Below, in pieces: positions 49,363 through 60,300 of a stretch of DNA of 64,000 bases (position 1 is the first letter of the stretch; every line of letters starts with the position of its first letter). Source of the DNA: Cucumis sativus (taxonomy: Eukaryota; Streptophyta; Magnoliopsida; Cucurbitales; Cucurbitaceae); NCBI RefSeq assembly GCF_000004075.3, contig NC_026658.2, positions 24,602,075 to 24,666,074 on the forward strand, given 5' to 3'. Under the pieces are notes generated by a model. The model was not told the origin of the DNA. It searched no databases and was given only the letters and a program-made list of their open reading frames with translations. The translations under genes were made by a program, and so were the position numbers.

Positions 49363-49725
49363 ATGGAATGGTGGATCAAGATGAGCGCTCCGTTGAGAAG
49401 TTTTACCTTCAGAGTCGCCTGTCGTCTCGGATTTCGCAAACGCGGTACGCGATGTCTTTACAAATATAAAACGATTATTCGTATTCTCTATCTCAAATTC
49501 AGAATGAATTTTTGTTGGATTTGTGTATGAAATGAGTTAGGTTTAGTGAAATTGGGCCGAGATGTGAAGGCCTGTGAATACGAGGACGTCCACGTGATGT
49601 GGGAGATGCTGAAGAGAAACGAAACGGATCAACTAATTGGATCGTCAGAAAGGCGCCAGAAAAGGAAATCGCTATGGAATATATTTTGGTGGGCTCGATC
49701 AGCTCCATGCCTCGGCAAAATCTGA
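49363..49725 (+). CDS. Small basic plant protein of unknown function
   Basis: Two exons: 49363-49444 and 49541-49725, joined in phase 1 by a 96-bp GT-AG intron; 88 residues. It starts MEWWIKMSAPLRSFTFRVAC, continues with a basic GFRKR|GLVKLGRDVKACEYEDVHVM segment and ends in a tryptophan-rich basic tail (RKSLWNIFWWARSAPCLG). No signal peptide; there is one possible amphipathic helix. Join quality, codon flow and the compact leader with a GC-rich promoter support a real gene. I have seen similar short proteins annotated as uncharacterised in dicots but cannot name a function. Confidence 0.7.
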
Positions 49726-50625
49726 AGAATCCCAACACCATGAATTTGGGTTATATGGTAACCAAATCAAGAAAATAAAAAAAAAACATCTATCCAACTA
49801 TCACTTTTGTTAGAAAAATAGTCCCCCACTACTACCACATAAGAGATAACAAAAATTATCTATTTTTGATCCAATCTTGACCATGGCCCCTCTCTTCTCT
49901 TCTCTCCTTTGCTTTTTTTTTATCTATATATCTATCAAAATAATAAAAACTAGATTTGTTCTTATTTAGTTTTGCCTTCTATTTCTTCTTCTCTACTTCT
50001 ATGGCAATTATACGTCTTGATACGCAATTATTTGATCTGCAATCATGCAATTATACGTTTGGTTTTATTGAACGAAAGAATTCCGATCACATGTTTGCAA
50101 TGTGTGTCACACAGTGTTCTATGTTGTGGAATGGGGAATTCAACGAGCAATTCGCAAAAGCCAATCAATTTTGTGAGAAAACAACCGATTCTTTTCAACT
50201 CATAAAACTGCCAATGCTTTCTTTATTTCTTGAAGAATATTCCATTACATATTAATTGTTGTGTATGTCACGACCCACTCTACGTTTTGGTCATTTTCAG
50301 TAGAAAACAAAGGATAAAAATTCCACCTTATATAATATGTTAAGACTTATTAGAAGAACTTGATCAATATAAATAAGTGTAGGTGTGTGTAGGTTTGTTT
50401 GTTTCATTTTCATCCTCCTGTGCATCCAATTTTCTATCTCTAATTAATATTGAAATACAAAACCGTATGCCCTAAATTTACAATAATTTTTTTATGTGAT
50501 TTCCTCAACATGAACATATTTTCATCTAAAATGTTACTTTTAATTGAGATATAAAAGTTGGGCATTATTTGATTTGAATATATAAAAGTTTTAAAAAATT
50601 ACCAAAATATAAATTTGCGAAGGGA

Positions 50626-50773
50626 TAAACGGTGCGTTTCGTAAGGCGGTTAAAATTTTTATTTGTCCAGCCTTTATTCAAGGGCTTAAACGGTGCGTTT
50701 CATAAGGCGGTTAAAGTTTTTATTTGTCCAATCTTTATTTTAGGGCTTAAACGGTGCGTTTCATAAGGCGGTT
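50626..50773. repeat. 61-bp tandem repeat in the RPS29 promoter
   Basis: Copies start at 50626, 50687 and 50748 with TAAACGGTGCGTTTC(G/A)TAAGG. The first two are full length and end in (A/T)AGGGCT; the third stops after 26 bp. The array ends about 15 bp before the TATA box, so it occupies the proximal promoter. Confidence 0.9.
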
Positions 50774-50787
50774 GGTTGGTAGCTACT

Positions 50788-50797
50788 CTATATAAAC
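50788..50797 (+). promoter_or_regulatory. TATA box of the RPS29 gene
   Basis: CTATATAAAC about 80 bp before the ATG, followed near 50811 by CTAGGGTT, a telo-box-like word often found at ribosomal protein gene starts. Confidence 0.6.
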
Positions 50798-50850
50798 ATT
50801 GGAGCTGTCTAGGGTTACGAAATTATGCAAATTTAGCGAAGGGTTTCTAA

Positions 50851-51566
<716 letters not shown>

Positions 51567-52675
51567 AAATGGAGATATGATCTTGAAAGGCTGCAGATAT
51601 TAGCATGTTGGTCACTTGTTTCTTCTTCACTTCGTCTATTTATATTTATATTATATATCAAAAAAAGAGGGGCCGACAATGATGGGGTAGTGCATGCCCC
51701 AATTGAAATTTTGAGGGGCACCCTTTCCCCATGAAGTTTTATTTCGTTTTCCTTGATTCTGCCAGAAGTTTATTTTCAAGATTAGGTATGGATGTAGTAG
51801 TTTCCTTGAAATATGCTTCGATGATGGTAGTATTAGAGTCTTAAGTTTTAGTTTATTGTGTAAGTTTAGTTATTTTGCTTTCTAACAGATTCTTCCATGT
51901 ATGTCCTTGAATAACAGTTTCTAGAATTCTATATGCATGATGCCTTAATTTATATTCGTAATTAATATGTTTTGGTAACCCGAGGGCACGCTTTCATGGG
52001 TAGATCATAAATGTTAGACCCGAAGGTTCTAAAAATGAGAGGTCTTCAGTCCGATAAAGGGAGCTATCTGTCACCATTTGTCTTTCATGCAACAAACACA
52101 TCCAACCTTCCACATAAAATCATAAACATATGTTTATCATAACTCGAAGGTCACACATAAGTTGTTGAAACGCATTTTGTGATTCAGCAATATATTGGAA
52201 AGGTTTGACATGTAAAATTTGTATTCACAGAAATAAATTGTGGTTTAACTTCGTCCTTTTTAAAATAGAACACGACTAAAAGTGGGCACTTGAGTAATAA
52301 TAATTCGACAAAGAATAAAAGAGACTAAATTTACAAAATAAGGGCTAATTAGAAATTATTTTTAATTGGAAAGAGAGAGAGAGAGAGGAATGGTTGTGAT
52401 CCAAAACAGAATGAATAATTAATGAGAAGTGAAATTAAAAGCAAGAAATTTACAAAAACGAAGAGTCTCATGGATATGATGGTGTGTTTTTCTTTAATGA
52501 CAAAATAATTAGTTGGATCTATATTTTGAAAATAGGCTAATAATAAAAATAAACATTAAAACGACTTTGAAAAGCATAAAATGTAATTAATAGAAATAGT
52601 AGTATGAACTATTGTTAATGTTGATCTATATATGTTTGATTTTCCTGGTGATCCATCTTACAGTTAAATCAAAAT
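51567..52675. other. Spacer
   Basis: 3' flank of RPS29 and AT-rich sequence with a (GA)n run at 52372-52388. No gene recognised. Confidence 0.5.
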
Positions 52676-52748
52676 TGGAGGTGCGGGGAATCGAACCCCG
52701 TGCCTCTCGCATGCGAAGCGAGCGCTCTACCATATGAGCTACACCCCC
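52676..52748 (-). tRNA. tRNA-Ala (CGC)
   Basis: A 73-nt gene on the minus strand. Acceptor GGGGGTG pairs with CACCTCC (one G-T), with discriminator A. The D arm is GCTC...GAGC, the anticodon stem CTCGC/GCGAG encloses loop TTCGCAT with anticodon CGC, and the T arm is CGGGG TTCGATT CCCCG. A and B box promoters are intact and there is no intron. A T run (TTTT, AAAA on the plus strand at 52671-52674) follows as terminator. Identical to the copy at 55809. Confidence 0.97.
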
Positions 52749-53127
52749 AATTCTTGTTAGCATTATTTATAAATTAAAATCCAAATGTTTAATAAGTAAG
52801 AACAAAACGTGGCCACTGGCTCGCATTCCAACATCATTTAGATTTGTTTGTTTCACACCGCAATGTCATTTAACTCATCATTCTGTATCAAACGGACCCT
52901 CCATGCCACACATAAACATTGTTATTTATTGCAAAAGCAATCAATTCTCCTCCTTAATTTACTTCATTTCCCGACAGAAATTAATTGTCAAACATCCTCA
53001 TCGACAAGCCGTTTTGAAGAACTTCCTCCCAAAAAGATTGTTTGGAAAAAAAAGGGTTTCATTTTGGGGTATTATTCTCATTTGGAGTCATCTTCTTAGT
53101 ACTCTATTTGTGGGAATTTGGAACGTT

Positions 53128-55113
53128 ATGAAGTCACCTTTTCTGCTTCACATATCTTTATTGCTGCTTTTCTTTTTCAGCATTAACAATGCCTCTTCAA
53201 CTTCCGGTAATGTTGGTTCTTTCTGTTCTGTTTCATCTTTAATCTCGTCCCCCTTCCTTATTTGTTGGCCTTGTCTTTTACTACAATCCCCTGTCCTCTG
53301 CTCTGTTTTTTTCCCCCATCATGTTGTCATGTTTACTTCAATCTGTCTAAGATGTTGGTTCAAATTATTATTGACATTATTACTTTTTTCTTTTTGGGTT
53401 CTGAATGAGGATCTCACTGATTGACGTAGACACTAGAACAGCTACTGAGGGAAAAGTAGTATTTTTTTTCCTTCATCTTCATGGATTTTTTCATTATTGT
53501 TTCTTTTTTTGTTCATCATTGTATTTCTGAGAAAACTAAAAATCTCCTGTATTGTTAAAAACATTTGAAGTGATCTAATAAACAGATGGGACAAATCTAA
53601 AAACATCTAGCAGAATATTTAAGTAGATTGCGGAGTGACAGAAGATACTTGAAGTGTTTAAGCCATGTGATTAGCTGCTATACATCCTCTATGAATCTAA
53701 ATTTTGTATTATCCAATTGGTTTAAGCTTAACTTATGTAGATAAGTGCTGCTTTGAGCATATTGATCATGTTTAAGGGAGTATGTTGAGGTTCAAAGCAG
53801 AAATTGGGTAGTGAGTTTAATTCAAGCTTAATTAACATGTAAGCTCTCTCGAGATCAGAGGTTCAAACCCCATTGGTAATTATAATGTAATCTCTTTCGA
53901 AATCGGAGGTTCAAAACCCCATCATCGTGATCTTTTTACTCGGGGAAGGTCCAAGCAGAAATTGAACTCATCTATGTTTGAATTTGAGATTTTTATGCTT
54001 GGTTCTTTCATATAACGGACAAAGTTTTCTACTTTACCTTGCTTGAGGCCTCACTCTTTGTTCAGTCCTATCAGTTAAAGAGTTGGTTTGACTACCTCCA
54101 TTGCTGCTATGAACTCTACTTTTGTTGTGGACTATGCAGCAATTTGTTTCAATGTGCTCTTCAATTAATTCACTATCATCAAACATGAAGATAGATCCTC
54201 TCAATAGCCTTCTGTTTGTATCACCTTCATGAGATGAATCTATATATCTTTTGGTGTTCATCCTCTTCTCTTTGACTTTTCCTTTGGTATGATACTTGTG
54301 TTGGTTAGAAAGAGACTTAAAAGATGCAACATTTTCTGCTTTTACTTTTTTTTTTCTTTTTCATGTTTTTGATCTGAAACAGTATACATTCTTGTCGCCA
54401 TTTCACTTGCCTGTGCAAGTCATGTTTCAATAATCATCTTCTAGAACTAAGAATATTCGGCAGGTTCAATTATATATTTAAGCAGAATTAGCCTTGTCGT
54501 TCATTTGATTCGCCATTGACCACTAACATTTTAAAATTTTTCTCAACAGTTCAGAATTTTTTTTAGCTTTTTCGTCCTCAGGTATTGAACTTTTAAAATC
54601 ATGGGATAAAGTATATAACTAAAAGTCCGATCGATTTACATGTTTGAATGATCGGTTTAATTAGTGAGTGCAGGTTGTATACATTTTCACAATATGTTTC
54701 ACTGATATGCCTTCCTTGACTACAATTGTAGAAATGGCTCCAAACCACCTCCATGTAGAATCAAATGAGTATTTGTTTGCCACACCATCAAACAGGAAGA
54801 TGAAAGTATGTACTTGCAATCTATATATTATTTTAGAGATGAACATGGCTTCTTTTCCTAAATCACAACTTTATTGCTAATGGGATTGAATTCGGTTTTT
54901 GATCCTCAGCTGCAGGATCGCGAGCAAAGTAACCCGACGAGGAAGAATGTTCGTGTGGGTGACGTGAATCTTTACGACTACCACCCCATTGATCCAGTTC
55001 CAAGCTCAAAGAGATCCATCAAACATGGACCAATAGAGCATGGCTCTCCTCTTATACCTCATATGCCAAGTCCTTCCCCTCCTGATCAACCACAGCCCGG
55101 TGGTTTTGTGTAG
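53128..55113 (+). CDS. Small secreted proline-rich peptide precursor, copy 1
   Basis: Three exons: 53128-53206, 54732-54805, 54910-55113; 118 residues. A signal peptide (MKSPFLLHISLLLLFFFSIN) precedes a short variable region and a basic segment (NRKMK). The C-terminal conserved block reads VGDVNLYDYHPIDPVPSSK, then GPIEHGSPLIPHMP and a proline-rich end. The acidic context around Asp-Tyr suits tyrosine sulfation, and the prolines suit hydroxylation, as in PSY, CIF and RGF peptide hormones. It lacks the signature of any of those families as I know them. Compared with copy 2, the DYHPIDPVPSSK and GPIEHG blocks are unchanged while the rest varies. The first intron is about 1.5 kb and contains repeated tRNA-B-box-like words. 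Function unknown; a signalling peptide is inference. Confidence 0.75.
53837..53922. repeat. Paired tRNA-like B-box words in an intron
   Basis: Two similar 37-38-bp stretches (53837-53873, 53885-53922) starting ATGTAA and ending GGTTCAAA(A)CCCCAT. The end resembles the internal B box of Pol III genes, so they may be tails of a small tRNA-derived repeat. Confidence 0.4.
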
Positions 55114-55808
55114 AGAGCAGATACCTTCCTCTCTCCTACTTGTTATAAATAAACTGAATTTGTTTATTATCAAACCAGCTATGTTAATTCCCATCACTAG
55201 ATATCGTATTATCTATATTGTACTTAAAAGAAGTAATGGAATGATGTTCAATAGGAAATGACTGTTTGTACATCTTGTCTACTTATACCATAGAGCTTGG
55301 TTGAAGAGTCCACAGGTGATTTGCTCTATGTATTTAATAGTTGTTTTATAAATCTTATGTATGGGTGAGCCATTTTTGTTGGAAGAAACCTTTCTACAAA
55401 GAAAATATTTAAGTCATTGTTTTGCAACTTTAATCTAATAAAACAAGAAACCTTTTAAGACTCAAATGATCTAGGAGAAGTCAAGAAGATGGGAAAGTTG
55501 CAAGTTCACGTTTTTTCAAAGATTTTGAAGAGAAAAAAGAAACATAAGAGAATCTCTACTATAAAACAATTAACTTTGAATAAATCATACGTTATTAAAC
55601 ACATATATGTGGTTCAAAAATGATATTAAATATTTTTGATATACCAAATTAACTATTATTGGTGAGAGAGTGTGAATAATAATCTAATTTGGTTTTCTTT
55701 TGAGAAATAATAATACTAAAAGAAAAAAGAAGCGTAATTTATGCAAATAATAATAAAACAGTAATTTGATAACATAAACCTCAGAAAATATAGAGAGAAT
55801 AAAAATTG
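55114..55808. other. Spacer between duplicated units
   Basis: 3' flank of copy 1 and AT-rich sequence. No gene recognised. Confidence 0.5.
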
Positions 55809-55881
55809 TGGAGGTGCGGGGAATCGAACCCCGTGCCTCTCGCATGCGAAGCGAGCGCTCTACCATATGAGCTACACCCCC
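55809..55881 (-). tRNA. tRNA-Ala (CGC), second copy
   Basis: Identical over all 73 nt to the copy at 52676, with anticodon CGC, intact cloverleaf and internal promoter, and a TTTTT terminator (AAAAA on the plus strand at 55801-55805). The flanks differ, so the tRNA body is under selection or was homogenised. Confidence 0.97.
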
Positions 55882-56318
55882 TTCGTGTTCATCATTTTCT
55901 TTTACGAAGATCCGTCATTTAAATATGATTTTGTTTGTTCTTTCCTGACGGCTCGCATTCCAATTCTCTGCCATTTTAAATTTGTAAAATGGACACAAGT
56001 TTCTGCAAACTCAAAGCAAACATTTACTCCTCCACAGCCTGTACCCAATGTTGATGATATGATAAACAAGCATTGACGATCCCCTGATTTCTTTTATGGT
56101 TCATCTTCTGATCCAATTTAATGCTATTCCATATTTCCACTGTTGTTTTAAACCCCCCATGGACGACCACTTTTGAAGCTAACACACCTTGGAAGTGGAA
56201 GAAGAGGGTCTGTGCTTTTCGTTTGTTTTTTTTCTGGGTACATTCACATTTTGGAGCTGTTGGATTTTTTTTTCTTTTTCTTTCTGGGTTTGATCTGCAT
56301 TTTTCTCATTATTTCATT

Positions 56319-57375
56319 ATGAAGCTTTCTGGGTTTTGGGTTTTCTTTTTCGTCCTCCAAACAACTTTATTGCTGCATTTCTTTCCCAGCTATATAAATG
56401 CCTCCTCCAGCTCCGGTAATTTGGAAGTTAATGTTTTTTTAACACATTTTTCAATTCTTTATTTGCTTATCGCTTTGACTTCAATCTTACTGCATTTATG
56501 TAAATGTTTTCTTGTTTGTTGCATTTCAATACTTATTACTGTACTGGTTTTTTTTTCTTTTTGCCCCATACTAGACTTCCTTTGTTTCTTCGGTTTTTTA
56601 TGTTAAATTAGGATTACTGAGGCTAATTCAGAACAATTCTGTTTTCCTTTTAATGCTTCTGTTCTGTTGCTTTTTTCATGTCTTTAACAATTTTGATATG
56701 TTCATACTAAAGAATGTCTGCAGGTTCGATCACATATTTAAGCAACCCTGTCTCAGCCATGTTCAAGTCCACGTTAAATAATTTCATCCCTGTGTATTGA
56801 AATCCGAAGTTACAGCATCAAGTATATAGGCAGAGATCGAGTTGTTTTTCATATCTGAGTTGTGAATTTGTATGTTATTCTACTGTGACTTTGCATGTTG
56901 ATTTTGCTGTGTTTTTCTTGACTGCATTCGCAGATATAGCTTTGAACCACCACCATGTTAATGCAAACAAATGCTTGTCTGACATACTATTAAACAGGAA
57001 ACTGAAGGTACTTGCTTTTCAATGGCTTTTAAATCCTACAAATCATTTTCACTCGTGTCATAATACATTCTGAGAGAATAGAGCATAGTTTCTTCCAAAT
57101 TAATTGTTTCTTGATTAATGGGATTGATGACAACTGTCTATGATGAATGGAATTGAATTCCCTTTTTTGGTTCTCAGTTCCAGACGGATGAACATTGTAA
57201 CCACGGGAGAAAGAAGGTTCACCCAGATGATCTAAATCTTGATGACTACCATCCCATCGATCCAGTTCCAAGTTCAAAAACATCAGTCAAACCCGGGCCG
57301 ATAGAGCACGGCGCTCCTCTCCTCCCCCATATGCCAAATCCTCCACCTCCCAGTCAGCCAGGCGGTTACGCTTAG
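56319..57375 (+). CDS. Small secreted proline-rich peptide precursor, copy 2
   Basis: Three exons: 56319-56415, 56934-57007, 57178-57375; 122 residues. Intron phases (1, then 0) equal those of copy 1. A signal peptide (hydrophobic residues 4-27) is followed by a histidine/asparagine-rich stretch (ALNHHHVNANKC), a basic segment (NRKLK) and the conserved block DDLNLDDYHPIDPVPSSK, then PGPIEHGAPLLPHMP and a run of prolines. The DDY context is a stronger tyrosine-sulfation site than in copy 1 (YDY). Exon 2 is 74 bp in both copies although its residues have diverged strongly, while the C-terminal block is conserved: the pattern expected of a peptide-hormone precursor. I cannot assign it to a named family. 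Confidence 0.78.
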
Positions 57376-60300
57376 ATAGCACAAACGTTTACCTTCTCTA
57401 CTAGTTGTCTTAAATAATCCAAGTTTGTTTTTCATGGAAACCAAACCAACTACGTTATCCTGTCTCTTTTATTTCGTGTATTTAGTTGTCTTGTGTGTTA
57501 TCATTTCTATTTAAGTATCCTTTAAATGATATATCTTCTGTTATTTACAGAAACAAGATAGTGTGCATTATACTGTGTTTCTGTCTCAATCCCTTCTGTT
57601 GAAATATCTATAGAAAGCAAAAGGTATGAAGGGGTGTGGTAATCAACCAAGAGCACCAACTCCATTGAAATAGATAGAAGATCAAAGGGGAATATTTTCT
57701 TCTTCCTTAAGCTAAAAATTGTAACCACCAACTTTGGGGGATTAAAATCCCATCAATCAACATCTAAACAAGTGTGCTTTCCTTCCACTTCAGTCTTTTT
57801 CCTGCATTCTTCAATAGAACATTATGAAGGCTAAGCTCAGAAATGAGGAAAGCCCAATTATAGCCTTTTAATTATTTTGCCCTTTCTGCTTTTTCATAGT
57901 GGGAAGGAGATATCATATTCATTGCCAATAAAGCATGGGGACCTCTAATACCAAAACACAATTTTAGTCATTTTTTATCCCAAGGCTGGAGTGTCATTTT
58001 CTGTTTTTTGTTTTTTTCCCTTCTTTTTGCAGGTTCAGAAAACGCTTTCTAAATCAAAATTTGCGGTTAATGATTAGGATGAGAAGTGGTTTTCGAACAG
58101 TCATTTCTTCAAACTCCTAGGTGGTTTCATTTCATTTATTAAGTAGTTATGTTTGAAGTTTTAACTAATGAAACATGTTAATTATGGTAACTAGACCTCT
58201 CTGCTGTAAATCAATTCATTGACGTTCCGTTCCTATGGATGTTTGGTGTACGTCTCTTGTTTGAGAATCGGGAAGGAACGTAAAAACATTTTAAATTATT
58301 GGGTTTATGCTAGGACTTTGGAGCCTAATTATCAAACATGTTTGGCTATAATTAAGTTGGAGTTTATATTAAAGTCTAACAGAAATTAACTAGAGTCAAG
58401 TGAACGACACATTCTTTTTTGTAAAGGTAGGTTATAATATTGATATAATATTAAATTTATCTCTTACTGTTAACTTGAGTGTTCGGATCATTCAATGATT
58501 TAACTTGATATCATAACAATAGGTCATGTCTTCAAACCCTTACAATGTCATTTTTTCTCCAACTAATATTGATTTTCACTTGTATGGTTTTCTACAAAGT
58601 TCAAGCTCACAAGATGCACTTATTAGTAGAATAGCAAAAATGTGTTCTCTCGTCATTACTTAGTATCATCAAATATGCACTTGTTAGTATGCAACATTTG
58701 AAATTTTTTAATTGGCAATTTGTAAATAGAGATAGATTGTGGATTCTCAAACCAACTCTTCTGTTTCGAATCAAAGAATTTGGCATGAATCGGTACTCTA
58801 AAAGTAGGTTTCGAACCTATGACCAATCAATTAACAACCAACCTCTAAGCTAACAACTTATCTTCACTCGTCAACATAAATTTTTTAGTCAAACAGAAAT
58901 CTAGCAAATCAAACGTGAAATCATGCTCTCCAAGATGTGTTGGGGTGGTTATTGAAAGAAATAGGACCCATGCCCTAAAAAAGAAGCCTAAAGAAGAAAG
59001 CAAAGGGAAAGAAAGCAGAGAGGAGGAAGAGGCAGGCAATTTGGGACAAAGCATCACAAAAAGAGATGCCTTTTCCTACTTTGGTCTAAAACACCATTAC
59101 CAAACTGAGCTGTTTTTGGCCCTCCACTTTTATGCTTCTATTTAAATCACAATTACAAATAAACAGTAAGAATCTGCTTATGCACTTTCATATGATTTTT
59201 AGATTACTTTTTAGAGATTTATATCATTTAATCAAGTAATCAAGAAAGTAACCAACTTTCTTCTTCATATTAAACACATCATTATTCCTTTTCTTTAACT
59301 TAGTTTGGGTACTTAATTCTGTTCATAGTACCATCTGTAGAAAGATGAACCCTTTTTTGCATATTAAATGAATCATACACTTATGTGTTGAATGCCCTTT
59401 ATTCTTCGCTGGTAATACTGTTGAAAAAATAATCAGTGTACTGAAGTTGGATGGTGATTTTAATGAAAATCTACTGTCATAATTTTCTTCCTTTCTTTTT
59501 TGGTAAAATTTAAAATTTTAGTACATATTATAGTCTTGTCAGAAATTATGATTGTGAAATAAATGGAAATTAAATAAAGTGAAGTAAGAGACCCAACTCA
59601 AACCATTGATGATGCATTGGTCAAATTTGGACTATAATATAGTCTTTGTCACAATGTACTTTATTAGGATATTTAAACTGTCATAAACATTTGATTATAA
59701 GATCATTGTAAGCTTATTATAAATCTTATAGAATCTCAGATTCACTCAGAACATGTGGAAAAGGAATTTATACTCTGAATGCATCATTTTACAAAGAAAA
59801 AGAAAAGGAAGAAACTTGTCCTTTTTTTGGGCTTTAGAAGTTGAGTGTTCAAGAAGGAAAGCTCATACCTTTTCAAAATGGTCCCTCTTCGGCAGCGGGT
59901 CTTGGGAGAGGAGGGACTTGAACTCTCCAAATTATTTTGCTATATTTTGTAAATAATTTTAATTTTTTGTTTTTTATAACAATTCTTCACTATTATACCG
60001 GGCATTTTCAATTTTATTTGGATTACTTGTAAGTATAGCAAAATAAACCATATAATTTATTAATGATAGATATTGATAGACGCTAAGAAGTGTTGGAGAT
60101 AAGGAGTTAAAGTAAACAGTTGTAAAATCTAAAGAGTTCTAAATTCCTAAGGGCTAAATAGTAAAGAATTGATAGTATAATAATGATATTTTGTAGTGAT
60201 GGGATCTTCAAACTCTTTCCGCCAAACTAACATCGGAATACATAAATTTGTACTTTAAAATTTTTTGGGTCTAACAAGAGTGTTATTTATAAATGGAAGT

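Larger units (their letters stand above)
52676..57375. repeat. Tandem segmental duplication (tRNA plus secreted-peptide gene)
   Basis: Unit 1 runs from 52676 to 55113 and unit 2 from 55809 to 57375. Each begins with an identical minus-strand tRNA-Ala. Then, 69-70 bp past it, each has the same word GGCTCGCATTCCAA (52818, 55950), and next a plus-strand three-exon peptide gene. Introns sit at the same positions and phases in both genes. Non-coding parts have otherwise diverged. Confidence 0.8.

Noticed and set aside
53837-53922. Additional tRNA genes
   Set aside because: Only B-box-like words are present; no cloverleaf or A box can be built around them.
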